Shown here piece by piece: positions 33,483 through 41,871 of a stretch of 53,546 bases of DNA; position 1 is the stretch's first letter, and every line of letters begins with the position of its first letter. The position numbers and the translations under genes were made by a program. Where the stretch lies: assembly GCA_937873035.1 (NCBI GenBank), contig CALMVA010000009.1:1-53546 (forward strand), read 5' to 3'. The notes beneath the pieces are model-generated. The model was not told the origin of the DNA, searched no databases, and was given only the letters and a program-made list of their open reading frames with translations. Source of the DNA: an uncultured Sphingomonadaceae bacterium (GTDB lineage: Bacteria; Pseudomonadota; Alphaproteobacteria; Sphingomonadales; Sphingomonadaceae).

Positions 33483-34844
33483 ATGCGTTTTTCGGTTTCA
33501 CTGCGGTCTGTGGTTGTGCTTGCTCTGATGGCAGGGGCGGGCGCGCACGCGCAGTCCGCGGGGCCGGCAAGCCTGCTTCCGCCCGGCCTTTCGCCTGATG
33601 TGGAGGTCAAGCCTGTTCCGCCCGCAGACGGAACCGCAATGCCGCTGCCAGCGCCTGTTGTCCCCATATCACCGGCCTGGACGCTGGAGGATGCAGCCCG
33701 GCTTGTCGTGTCGATTCAGGCGTCAGGTAAAAAAGGCCTGATTCCGGCGGATTATGAGCCGGATGCGCTCAAGGCGGCGATTGGTGCAGGCGAAGGCGTG
33801 GCGCTTAATGATCTGGCGACGCGGCTCTTCACCCGTTTGGCGACCGACCTGCGCGATGGGCGAACGCCCAAGGCGGCGCGGGTCGACTGGCTGATTGTTG
33901 ATACTGATGCCGTGACGCTGCCGCTGGATGCGGCGCTTGCCACCGCGCTCGCGGCGCATGACATTGAAGGTGCGCTCGCCAGGCTGGAGCCAAAGCACCC
34001 CGATTATGCCGCGCTAAAGGCAGAGCTTGCGCGGACTCCGGCGGGCAATGCGCCGCGCATCGCGCTGCTGCGCGCCAATCTTGATCGCTGGCGCTGGATG
34101 CCACAATCGCTGGGCGACAAGCACGTGCTGGCGAACGTGCCTGAATTCATGGTGCGGGTGAACACTTTTGGTCGCAATATCGCGTCCTTCCGCGTCATTG
34201 TGGGCAAGCTTGATACGCCGACGCCGCAATTGTCGGCACAGGCCGTGGGCATTGTCGTCCACCCGCCATGGGTGCTGCCGCAGAGCATCATCCGGCAGGA
34301 AGTTGGCCCGCTCATCGCGCGCAGCCCCGCAACCGCAAAGGCGCGTGGCTATGTGTGGACAGGCAGCGGCAAATCATTGTCGGTCGTCCAGATGCCGGGG
34401 CCAAAGGCGGCGCTGGGGCAGTTGAAGCTCGATATGCCCAACCCGCAATCCATCTTCCTGCACGATACCCCCAACAAGACGCTGTTTGCCAATCATCCGC
34501 GTGCTTATAGTCATGGTTGTTTGCGGACCGACCGTGCGTTTGAATTCGGCATACTCCTGAGCCTGCTCCAGTCAGGTCAGCCGCTTGACGATGTGCAGAT
34601 GCGCGAACAGACCGCCAATAATCTTGTCGAGCTCATCCGTGCGGGCAAAACGCAAAAAGCGCCTTTCAAGGAGCCGATCCCGGTGCATATCGGCTATTTC
34701 ACGGTGGCGACGGCGGGCGGGAAGGCGCTGGAAACCTTTGCCGACCTTTATGGCCGGGATGCGCAGGTCATCGCCTCGTTCGCGCGGCCCCGGCAAGACA
34801 ATGCGGTTGCCGCAGCCCCACCACCGGCACCGCCGCAAGGATAG
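33483..34844 (+). CDS. L,D-transpeptidase (YkuD/YcbB type), exported
   Basis: The protein of about 453 aa has a signal peptide (MRFSVSLRSVVVLALMAGAGAHA), a Pro-rich linker, an LdtD-like scaffold region (IALLRANLDRWRWMPQSLGDKHVLANVPEF) and the catalytic YkuD domain with the motif SHGCLR, whose Cys is the nucleophile. It makes 3-3 crosslinks in peptidoglycan or attaches protein to it, in the periplasm. ATG 33483 is 6 bases after GGAAGA; ATG 33480 directly before it and TTG 33462 are alternatives. A peptidoglycan-binding domain is not obvious. Confidence 0.88.
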   Translation: MRFSVSLRSVVVLALMAGAGAHAQSAGPASLLPPGLSPDVEVKPVPPADGTAMPLPAPVVPISPAWTLEDAARLVVSIQASGKKGLIPADYEPDALKAAIGAGEGVALNDLATRLFTRLATDLRDGRTPKAARVDWLIVDTDAVTLPLDAALATALAAHDIEGALARLEPKHPDYAALKAELARTPAGNAPRIALLRANLDRWRWMPQSLGDKHVLANVPEFMVRVNTFGRNIASFRVIVGKLDTPTPQLSAQAVGIVVHPPWVLPQSIIRQEVGPLIARSPATAKARGYVWTGSGKSLSVVQMPGPKAALGQLKLDMPNPQSIFLHDTPNKTLFANHPRAYSHGCLRTDRAFEFGILLSLLQSGQPLDDVQMREQTANNLVELIRAGKTQKAPFKEPIPVHIGYFTVATAGGKALETFADLYGRDAQVIASFARPRQDNAVAAAPPPAPPQG

Positions 34845-34899
34845 TCGCACCGTCATTGGAGCATCAAAAGCACGGTCTTGCGCAACAAAGGGGGCAAGG

Positions 34900-34929
34900 C
34901 TGGCATTTTTGTTACGAATCTGTTATACT
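34900..34929 (+). promoter_or_regulatory. Candidate promoter of carD
   Basis: TATACT at 34924-34929 is a good -10, with CTGGCA at 34900-34905 as a partial -35, 18 bases apart. It lies about 137 bases before the carD ATG in a 221-bp spacer with no supported gene. Confidence 0.35.
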
Positions 34930-35065
34930 ATGCGAGAAAGCGGGGCTCTCCCGCGCCGGATGGAGTTGCCCTAGCCAAAATCCCTGCAGGACGTGCAGCC
35001 GCTTTTGCGGCGCTGGTCGCGTATTCGGGGTATGGCGGGCGCATCGGTATGAAAGGTCGCAATTA

Positions 35066-35599
35066 ATGTCTTCCAACGCGCTGAATTTCGTCGTCGGCGA
35101 CTATGTTGTCTATCCCAAGCATGGCGTTGGCCGCGTGATCGAACTGCAAAGTTCCGAAATCGCGGGCATGAAGCTTGAACTTTATGTGCTGCGTTTCGAG
35201 AAGGAAAAGATGACGCTGCGGGTTCCGACCAACAAGGCGGAAAGCGTGGGGATGCGCAAGCTTTCATCCGACAAGCAGATGAATGAGGCGCTGGTCACGC
35301 TCAAGGGCAAGCCCAAGGTCAAGCGCACCATGTGGTCGCGCCGTGCGCAGGAATATGAAGCCAAGATCAATTCGGGTGACCTTGTGTCGATCGCCGAAGT
35401 GGTGCGCGATCTGTATCGCCCTGAAGAGGCGCCCGAACAGAGCTATTCCGAACGCCAGATTTTTGAAGGCGCGACGAGCCGGCTTGCGCGCGAACTGGCG
35501 GCAATGGAGCAGACCGACGAGAAGGCGGCCGCCGCCAAGATTATCGATATTCTGAAGAAGGCCGCGCCGCAGCATCAAAAGGCTGCTGAAGCCGCCTGA
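35066..35599 (+). CDS. carD: CarD-family transcriptional regulator
   Basis: The 177-aa protein begins with the CarD/CdnL RNA-polymerase-interacting domain (FVVGDYVVYPKHGVGRVIEL, then KLELYVLRFEKEKMTLRVP) and continues with the helical DNA-binding part (KRTMWSRRAQEYEAKINSGDLVSIAEVVRDLY). Such proteins bind RNAP beta and stabilise open complexes at many promoters, notably rRNA promoters. ATG 35066 has AAAGG about 9 bases upstream; the open frame back to 34856 is spacer. An Ala/Lys-rich tail closes the protein. Confidence 0.94.
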   Translation: MSSNALNFVVGDYVVYPKHGVGRVIELQSSEIAGMKLELYVLRFEKEKMTLRVPTNKAESVGMRKLSSDKQMNEALVTLKGKPKVKRTMWSRRAQEYEAKINSGDLVSIAEVVRDLYRPEEAPEQSYSERQIFEGATSRLARELAAMEQTDEKAAAAKIIDILKKAAPQHQKAAEAA

Positions 35600-35627
35600 T
35601 CGGGCGCGTCACTAACATGGGTAAGTG

Positions 35628-35657
35628 AAAGGGGTGGCCGCCGTGCCGCCCCTTTTT
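35628..35657 (+). terminator. Rho-independent terminator of carD
   Basis: AAAGGGG-T-GGC pairs with GCC-G-CCCCTTT across CGCCGT and runs into TTTTT. It starts 29 bases after the carD stop. Confidence 0.88.
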
Positions 35658-35716
35658 CGTTTGCGTTGCTTCTGTGCTTGTGTATTACTTCACCAACACA
35701 GTTGAGGATCGGACCG

Positions 35717-36463
35717 ATGCGGATTGCCCTCTTGTTTCTGATGGTGCTTCTTGTCGGCTGCGGGCGTGGCGAAGTGGAGAGCCAAGCTCCTCAGCAGCAG
35801 CGCGCGTTTGCCGCGCGCGATTTCAACAGCGTTGACCTTGCAGGTGCAGATGATGTGCGCATTGTCTACGGCAAGAATTTCGCGGTTTCCGCGTCTGGCC
35901 CGGCGAAGGCGCTCAAACGGCTCGATATTCGCGTTGAGGGCGGCGTGCTCAAGCTGGGCCGCCTCAAGGAAGAAAATGGGTGGAATTTGGGCTGGGCGCG
36001 TGACGAAAAGTCGGCGACGATTGCCGTCACCATGCCTGTGATCCGCAGCGCCGTGCTGAGCGGTGCGGGCGATCTCGACATCAAAACGGCCACCGCGCCC
36101 GACAGTTTCAGCGCCCGCCTTTCCGGTTCGGGTAATCTCACGGTCGACAATGTTCAGGCACGTGCGGTTGATCTCATCACAACGGGTGCGGGCGATATTT
36201 TGGCGCGGGGCACCGCTGAGGCGATGGCGGCGCGGCTGTCCGGTGCTGGCAGCCTCGATGCACGCGGGCTTCAGGTGAAGGATGCCGATATTCGCCTGTC
36301 CGGCGCGGGCGATGTGCACGCCAATGTAAGCGGCACGGCGCGGGGCGTGTTGACCGGGGTGGGAAGCATCGATGTGGAGGGCCCCGCAAAATGTGCGATT
36401 GCGCGCACCGGCGTGGGCGATGTGCGCTGTGGCGGCGACACTGACACTGGCGCGGGGGAATAG
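35717..36463 (+). CDS. GIN-domain (DUF2807) lipoprotein
   Basis: The 248-aa protein has a lipoprotein signal (MRIALLFLMVLLVGC, Cys15). Repeated beta-strand units follow with SGAGDLDI, SGSGNLTV, TGAGDILA, SGAGSLDA, SGAGDVHA and TGVGSIDV, the hallmark of the head-GIN/DUF2807 right-handed beta-helix family. Function of the family is unknown; roles in envelope structure or adhesion are proposed. The closing VGDVRCGGD holds one of a few Cys. ATG 35717 is used. A second, non-lipidated GIN protein gene follows after 49 bases. Confidence 0.85.
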   Translation: MRIALLFLMVLLVGCGRGEVESQAPQQQRAFAARDFNSVDLAGADDVRIVYGKNFAVSASGPAKALKRLDIRVEGGVLKLGRLKEENGWNLGWARDEKSATIAVTMPVIRSAVLSGAGDLDIKTATAPDSFSARLSGSGNLTVDNVQARAVDLITTGAGDILARGTAEAMAARLSGAGSLDARGLQVKDADIRLSGAGDVHANVSGTARGVLTGVGSIDVEGPAKCAIARTGVGDVRCGGDTDTGAGE

Positions 36464-36512
36464 GGCGCATCGACAGTTGCGGCACTGCGGTGCGCGCTCC
36501 ATAACCCGATGC

Positions 36513-37214
36513 ATGAAGATTTCGCTGCGTATCATTTGCTGCATGGTGCTGGCCCTGTCCGCCGCCCCGCTCGCCGCCGCCGAGCGCGGCTATTCCGTAC
36601 CGGACTTTGAACGGATTCGTGTGAGCGGCCCCTATCGCGTTGAGGTGGTGACGGATCGCTCAACGGTGGTGAAGGCAACTGGCAGCACGCAGGCGCTCGA
36701 CCGGGTGATTATCGAAGTGCAGGGGCGCACGCTGCTGATCCGCCCCAACCGGACCGGCTGGGCAGGCGCGGGCGTAATGGACGCGCCGCCTGCGCTGATT
36801 TTCGTGCGTGCGCCGGCGCTGCGTGAAGCGTTTATCGCCGGTAGCGGTGCACTGTCGCTGACCGGGCTCAAGGGATTGCGCGTCGTGCTGGGGGTGGAAG
36901 GCGCTGGCACGCTCACGGCCAATGGCGTGGCGGCAGACCGGCTGGACATTGGGGTGATTGGCACCGGACGGCTGATCGCCTCAGGCACGGCCCGGCAGGC
37001 GACCGTCACCAGCCGGGGAGCGGCGGCGGTAGAAGCGGCGCGGCTCACCGTCGATGATCTGTCGGTGACATGGGAAAGCGCGGCCGATGGAGCTTTTTCC
37101 GCGCGCCGGACGGCCAGGGCAAATTCGGTCGGTGCGGGCAATGTCGTGATCGCGGGGGCCGCCGCGTGCACCGTCAACGCTTTGGGCGATGGCAGCGTGG
37201 AGTGCGGGCGCTAA
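36513..37214 (+). CDS. GIN-domain (DUF2807) exported protein
   Basis: The 233-aa protein has a Sec signal (MKISLRIICCMVLALSAAPLAAA) and the DUF2807 pattern: FERIRVSGPYRVEVVTD, IAGSGALSLTG, EGAGTLTANG, IGTGRLIASG and VGAGNVVIAG, ending VNALGDGSVECGR. It appears to be a diverged tandem paralog of the preceding lipoprotein, without the lipobox. The two probably form one transcription unit and may act together in the periplasm or outer membrane. Confidence 0.83.
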   Translation: MKISLRIICCMVLALSAAPLAAAERGYSVPDFERIRVSGPYRVEVVTDRSTVVKATGSTQALDRVIIEVQGRTLLIRPNRTGWAGAGVMDAPPALIFVRAPALREAFIAGSGALSLTGLKGLRVVLGVEGAGTLTANGVAADRLDIGVIGTGRLIASGTARQATVTSRGAAAVEAARLTVDDLSVTWESAADGAFSARRTARANSVGAGNVVIAGAAACTVNALGDGSVECGR

Positions 37215-37219
37215 GCGTG

Positions 37220-37246
37220 TTCGGTTTTGATGGACTCAAAACCGAA
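37220..37246. repeat. Perfect 11-bp hairpin after the GIN genes
   Basis: TTCGGTTTTGA (37220-37230) pairs with TCAAAACCGAA (37236-37246) across TGGAC. It joins dispersed repeat copy B directly and lies 5 bases after the GIN gene stop. It may act as a transcription terminator or RNA 3' end structure for either convergent unit. Confidence 0.7.
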
Positions 37247-37248
37247 CT

Positions 37249-37314
37249 CCAGATTGTCCGTTTTCCGCGATTTCCGAGCCGTTCGGTGTTTCCACCTCGC
37301 TTGAAATCGCTCTA
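37249..37314 (-). repeat. Dispersed intergenic repeat, copy B
   Basis: About 55 of 66 bases match copy A (7527-7592). On the minus strand it begins with TAG, the stop codon of the DUF1489 gene, just as copy A begins with the stop of the dioxygenase beta gene. Both copies are thus co-oriented with the gene they terminate. Confidence 0.8.
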
Positions 37315-37719
37315 GATCAGCGACAATTCCGCCAGTTCGCGCAGCAGCGTTTCGGGCAATTCATCACCGCGCGCAATATCGCCAGTGCCGAGATCCGAAG
37401 GTGCATCCGCCGCTTCGAGATAGCGCCAGCCCTGATGTGCGCGGCGGGGGTGAGGGCTGACGGGGACCAGCTTTGCTTCCAGCACGATATGATGGCGGCC
37501 TTCGGGCGTTGCCTCAAAGCCGAGGATTTTTGCGCGGCCGACAAGCTGGTGCTTGATGATCCAGTAGAGCGACCCGCCCGCGACAATCTCGTCATGCCGT
37601 TTGGGCAGGAAGCGCGTCGTCATCCGCACCATGCCGTCCGCGCTGTGCGTCGTGACACGGCGGACAAGATCGGCATAGGAGGTCGCGCCGAACGCGACTT
37701 TCGTCAGATGCAGCGCCAT
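37312..37719 (-). CDS. DUF1489 family protein
   Basis: A 135-aa protein beginning MALHLTKVAFG and containing RMTTRFLPKRHDEIVAGGSLYWIIKHQLVGRAKILGF, the pattern of the alphaproteobacterial DUF1489 family; function unknown. Its start overlaps the mgtE stop by one base (TGATG), so it is translated after mgtE. The TAG stop belongs to a dispersed repeat. Confidence 0.82.
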   Translation of the reverse strand: MALHLTKVAFGATSYADLVRRVTTHSADGMVRMTTRFLPKRHDEIVAGGSLYWIIKHQLVGRAKILGFEATPEGRHHIVLEAKLVPVSPHPRRAHQGWRYLEAADAPSDLGTGDIARGDELPETLLRELAELSLI

Positions 37720-39124
37720 CAGCCCGCAAGATTGGCGAGCGTGGCAAGGCCCAGAAAGCTGAAAAAGCCCATCACATCGGTCATCATCGTCACGAATACG
37801 GCGGAGGAGACGGCAGGGTCGACATTGAGGCGATCAAGCGTGACGGGCACCATGATGCCGGCAAGCCCGGCCACAAGATTGTTGATGACCATGGCCGACC
37901 CCATGACGAGGCCGAGCATGGGGTTGCCATAGACAAAGGCGACCGCCGAGCCGATCAGCAGACCGAGCGAGAGGCCGTTTGCAATGGCGATGCGCAGCTC
38001 TCGCCAGATCATGCGGGCGGTGTTGGAACTGGTCAGCTCGTTGGTGGCGATGGCGCGCACGACCACGGCGAGCGTTTGTGTGCCTGCATTGCCGCCCATG
38101 CCGGAGACGATGGGCATCAGCACGGCAAGCAGTGCGAACTTGGCGATTTCCCCCTGAAACAGCCCGACGACACTGGCGGCGATGATGGCGGTGCCAAGGT
38201 TGACGACGAGCCAGGTAAGGCGCGTGCGCACGGTGAGCGAAATCGGCTCGTTGATGTCGCCTTCGCCTGCGCCAGACAGTTTGAGGATGTCTTCGCTGGC
38301 TTCTTCCTGAATGATGTGGACGACATCGTCGACCGTAATCATGCCCACCAGCCGCCCCGAAGGATCGACAACGGCGGCGGAAATAAGACCATATTTCTGG
38401 AAGCGCAGCGCGACTTCTTCCTGATCCATCTCGACCGGAATCAGCGTCTGCTCGCGCTTCATCACGTCAGACATATTCACGCCGCGCGGCGTGCGCAGCA
38501 CCCAGCTGAGGTGGCAGGTGCCCACCGGGTGATGCTGTGGATCGACGACGAACACTTCCCAGAAGTCGGTCGTGAGATCCTGATTTTCGCGCAGGTAGTC
38601 AATCACCTGCCCCACCGTCCAATGCTCCGGCACCGCGATCAGCTCGCGCTGCATCAGGCGGCCGGCGGATTCTTCCGGGTAAGAGAGCGCTTCCTCGATG
38701 CGGCGCGATCGTCGGGGGCGAGGGCGCGCAGAACGGCACGCTGGTCGTCTTCCTCCATGTCCTCGATGATGGCGACGGCATCGTCGGTATCGAGTTCGGC
38801 GGCAATATCGGCGACCTGTTCAGGCGCGAGGCTGTCAATCAGTTCCTCGCGCACATAGTCGTTCATTTCGGCGATGACATCGGCGTCGATCAGGTCGGAG
38901 AGCGCGCGGACGAGATCGCGCCGGTCGTCGGCCGGGGTCTGCTCGATCAGGTCGGCAATGTCGGCGGGGTGGAGCGGCGCGACGAGCGTGCGCGCGCCAT
39001 CATCATCACCCAGTTCAACCGCGGACAAGACGTCGCGGACGAATTCGCGCTTGAGGTGATCGTCTTCGTCGAGTTGCGTCTCGACGACCGGGTCGGCAGC
39101 GCGGGTGATGTCGGTTTCGCTCAT
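37719..39124 (-). pseudogene. mgtE: Magnesium transporter MgtE, split by a one-base deletion
   Basis: Two consecutive frames make up one MgtE. The N-terminal frame (ATG 39124, GGAG upstream) covers the MgtE_N domain up to LAPDDRAA, then shifts and stops at 38654. The other frame continues with IEEALSYPEESAGRLMQRE, both CBS domains (FVVDPQHHPVGT, AAVVDPSGRLVGMITVDDV) and the five-helix pore ending LATLANLAG. Adding one base at about 38700-38701 restores 468 codons, the normal length. The site is not a homopolymer. The premature TGA overlaps the in-frame ATG of MQRELIAVP (TGATG), so re-initiation could yield a split protein. Sequencing error, real mutation and two-part expression are all possible. 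Confidence 0.85.
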
Positions 39125-39235
39125 CTTCGCTCCGTCCGGCTGGCTTGCGACCACGGGTGGTTAGGCCGCGCGCGCGCTAATGACAAGCTTTGCCTTTTCA
39201 CCGTCGGCAACGGCGCTACATTGGCCCATGTGACC

Positions 39236-40255
39236 ATGCCTTACCGCCTCTCCGTGCTCGACCAGTCACCCATTGAAGAAGGGCTGACCGCGTCCGATGC
39301 CATCCGCAACACGATAGATCTCGCACAGACTTGCGATGCGCTGGGCTATCACCGCTACTGGCTGGCGGAGCACCATGCCTCGCCGGGGCTGGCGGGCTGT
39401 GCGCCAGAGGTTCTCATTGGCCCGGTGGCGCTGGCGACGCAGCGAATCCGCATTGGCTCTGGCGGGGTGATGCTGCCGCATTATTCGCCCTTCAAGGTCG
39501 CCGAGGCGTTTAAGCTGCTGGCCGCCATGGCGCCGGGGCGGATTGATCTGGGCATCGGTCGCGCGCCGGGGACAGACCAGCGCACCGCCTATGCGCTCCA
39601 GCGGGATCGCTCACGCCGGATGCCGCTTGATGATTTTCCCGGCAATCTGGCAGAAGTGCTTGCCTATCTGGGCGATGGCCTGCCCGACGACCATCCCTTT
39701 GCGCCGTTAAAGTCCACGCTGCCCAAGGGGGGTGGCGATATTGAGCCGTGGCTGCTTGGCTCTTCGGTGGAAAGTGCTGCCTGGGCGGCTGAAGCGGGGC
39801 TGCCTTATTGCATTGCCGATTTCATCAATTCAGACGGCGTGCCGCAGGCCGAAATCTACAAGCGCAATTTCCGCCCGTCGCGCTGGCTTCATGCGCCTTA
39901 TTTGACGGTTGCGACATGGGCGATTGCCGCGCCGACGCGCGCCGAGGCCGAGCTTTTGGCGCTGCCCGCGCGGATGATGTTCCACCACCTTGTGCGCAAT
40001 GAGCTGATTCAGGTGCCCAGCGTTGAGACCGCGAAGGCCTGGGCTGCCACCCATGCCGATGCGCCGCAGCGCACCCGGCGTTCGGTGCTGGGTGCGCCTG
40101 CCGAAGTGCGCGCCGAGATTGATGCCGTGGCGGCGCTCTATGGCGCGGATGAGATGATGCTCGTCAACATCATGCCCGATCATGCCGCCCGGCGGCGCAG
40201 CTATGCGCTGCTTGCCGCTGAATATGGGCTGGCATCGGCGGCGCAAGCCGCGTAG
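39236..40255 (+). CDS. LLM-class flavin-dependent oxidoreductase (luciferase-like)
   Basis: The 339-aa protein starts LSVLDQSPIEEGLTASDAI and has YWLAEHHASPGLAG, RIRIGSGGVMLPHYSPFKVAEAF and GRIDLGIGRAPGTD, matching the MsnO8/YhbW-type bacterial luciferase-like family. It is predicted to use FMNH2 (or F420-free flavin) as monooxygenase or reductase; the substrate is unknown. ATG 39236 is the family start, without a strong ribosome site. It is divergent from mgtE. Confidence 0.87.
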   Translation: MPYRLSVLDQSPIEEGLTASDAIRNTIDLAQTCDALGYHRYWLAEHHASPGLAGCAPEVLIGPVALATQRIRIGSGGVMLPHYSPFKVAEAFKLLAAMAPGRIDLGIGRAPGTDQRTAYALQRDRSRRMPLDDFPGNLAEVLAYLGDGLPDDHPFAPLKSTLPKGGGDIEPWLLGSSVESAAWAAEAGLPYCIADFINSDGVPQAEIYKRNFRPSRWLHAPYLTVATWAIAAPTRAEAELLALPARMMFHHLVRNELIQVPSVETAKAWAATHADAPQRTRRSVLGAPAEVRAEIDAVAALYGADEMMLVNIMPDHAARRRSYALLAAEYGLASAAQAA

Positions 40256-40294
40256 GGCAGCCGCATCATTTTTTCATCAGCAGAAAGACCAGCC

Positions 40295-40741
40295 ATGGCC
40301 GATACGCTTACCTTCACGCTCGAAACGGGCGATGTTGTCATCCAGCTCCGTCCTGATCTCGCACCCGGCCATGTCGCGCGCATCAGCGAGCTGGCGCAGG
40401 AAGGCTTTTACGATGGCGTGGTGTTTCACCGCGTGATCGACGGCTTCATGGCGCAGGGTGGCGACCCCACGGGCACGGGCATGGGCGGATCGAAAAAGCC
40501 TGACCTCAAGGCAGAATTCAACGCCGAGCCGCACGTGCGCGGCACCTGCTCGATGGCGCGCGCGATGAACCCGGACAGCGCCAACAGCCAGTTCTTCATC
40601 TGCTTTGAAGATGCGGGCTTCCTCGATCGCCAATACACCGTTTGGGGTCAGGTGATTTCGGGCATGGAGCACGTTGACGCGCTGCCCAAGGGCGAGCCGC
40701 CCGCCAAGCCCGGCAAGATCGTGAAGGCAAGCGTCGCCTGA
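40295..40741 (+). CDS. Peptidyl-prolyl cis-trans isomerase, cyclophilin type
   Basis: A 148-aa one-domain cyclophilin without a signal peptide, therefore cytoplasmic. Core motifs are VVFHRVIDGFMAQGGDPTGTGMGG (catalytic Arg in FHR), CSMARAMNPDSANSQFFICF and the YTVWGQVISGMEHVD segment. It resembles PpiB-type enzymes. It lies 39 bases after the LLM gene and converges closely with lysR. Confidence 0.95.
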   Translation: MADTLTFTLETGDVVIQLRPDLAPGHVARISELAQEGFYDGVVFHRVIDGFMAQGGDPTGTGMGGSKKPDLKAEFNAEPHVRGTCSMARAMNPDSANSQFFICFEDAGFLDRQYTVWGQVISGMEHVDALPKGEPPAKPGKIVKASVA

Positions 40742-40745
40742 TCGC

Positions 40746-41633
40746 TCAGACATTGTCGTAAAGATCGACCAGCCAGTCGCGGAATAACCGCACTGGCTGG
40801 AGGTCAAGCGCGCGCGGACGGCAGGCGAACCAGTAGCTATAAGGGCTGCGCACCTCGACATCCGCAAACATCCGCACCAGCCGCTCGTCGCCATAGTCCG
40901 AGAGCAGGTTCTGGTGCAGGAAGGCGATGCCAAGCCCTTGTGCGGCCGCCTCAAGCATCAACTGCCCAGAATCATAATAATCAATGGCCGCCGGTTCGAG
41001 ATCGGGCAGGCCCACCGCCTCGCGCCACGCGCTGAACGTGTCTTCAAGTTCGCGGTGAATGAGCACGGTCATCTCGGCGACCTGTTCGGGCCGGATGATT
41101 GCGTGTGGCCCCTGCACCAATCGGCGCGCGCCGACGGTGTAGATGTTGTCGCGGTAGATGCGCACGCCGTAAAGCGAGGGGTCGAGCGTGCCCGACAGCG
41201 CGATGGCGCAATCGATGCCGTCGCCAAGCCGCGTCAGCGCGTGGGCGGCGGTATCAAGGTCGATGTGCAGCGTCGGGTGCAATTTGCGCAGTTCGGGAAA
41301 GTGCGGAATGAGGCGCTGTGAGGCGAAGAGCGAGGGAACGCCCAGCCGAAGCCGCATCACATGGTCGCGCGAGGTGAGCGTTTCGATGGCGTCTGCCAAC
41401 GCCTCGATGGGCGCGCCGACAAGCTCCATCAGTTCCTCGCCATCCTCGTTGAGACGGATCGACTGGTGCCCGCGCTCGAACAGCGGACGCCCCATGAAGG
41501 ATTCAAGCGTCTGGATGCGGCGGCTAAGTGCAGGCGATGAGAGCGAAAGCTCTTCCGAGGCGGCCTTGATGGAACCGAGGCGGGCGACCTGGACAAAAGC
41601 TTCGATGGCGGTGAGGGGCGGAAGGCGTCTCAT
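40746..41633 (-). CDS. LysR-family transcriptional regulator, GcvA-like
   Basis: The 295-aa protein has the N-terminal winged helix typical of the GcvA/AmpR-type branch (PPLTAIEAFVQVARLGSIKAASEELSLSSPALSRRIQTLESFMGRPLFERG) and a periplasmic-binding-protein-like effector domain. The inducer is unknown. ATG 41633 is the family start, although the frame extends to 41672. A palindrome with the LysR T-N11-A pattern lies 19 bases upstream, fitting autoregulation and control of a divergent transcript. Confidence 0.9.
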   Translation of the reverse strand: MRRLPPLTAIEAFVQVARLGSIKAASEELSLSSPALSRRIQTLESFMGRPLFERGHQSIRLNEDGEELMELVGAPIEALADAIETLTSRDHVMRLRLGVPSLFASQRLIPHFPELRKLHPTLHIDLDTAAHALTRLGDGIDCAIALSGTLDPSLYGVRIYRDNIYTVGARRLVQGPHAIIRPEQVAEMTVLIHRELEDTFSAWREAVGLPDLEPAAIDYYDSGQLMLEAAAQGLGIAFLHQNLLSDYGDERLVRMFADVEVRSPYSYWFACRPRALDLQPVRLFRDWLVDLYDNV

Positions 41634-41651
41634 TGCGGCTTTGTTACAGGC

Positions 41652-41670
41652 GATTGCAAAAACTGCAATC
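41652..41670. promoter_or_regulatory. Candidate LysR operator
   Basis: GATTGCA at 41652-41658 and TGCAATC at 41664-41670 are perfect inverted 7-bp arms around AAAAC. The inner TGCAAAAACTGCA fits the LysR T-N11-A pattern. It lies 19 bases upstream of the lysR start. Confidence 0.55.
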
Positions 41671-41759
41671 ACGATTTTTCATTTCGCACTTGCACAAAAT
41701 GTCGCTGCGCTGCAAATAGAACCTGCCTTTCAGGCATCCTCTCCTATACAAACTTCCAT

Positions 41760-41790
41760 AGGCCGGTTCTTCGGAACCGGCCTTTTTTTT
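41760..41790 (+). terminator. Rho-independent terminator in the lysR/cdc48 intergenic region
   Basis: AGGCCGGTTC (41760-41769) pairs with GAACCGGCCT (41774-41783) across TTCG and is followed by a T run to 41790. No annotated plus-strand gene lies upstream of it since the divergent lysR start, so it must end a short non-coding or leader transcript that precedes the cdc48-type gene. Confidence 0.85.
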
Positions 41791-41871
41791 GTTGCGTAAC
41801 ACGCCCCCTCGCAACGCTGCCGAACCTTTCCTATCTTGGATGCATCCGAAATAGCAGGAATGGATCGCCTC

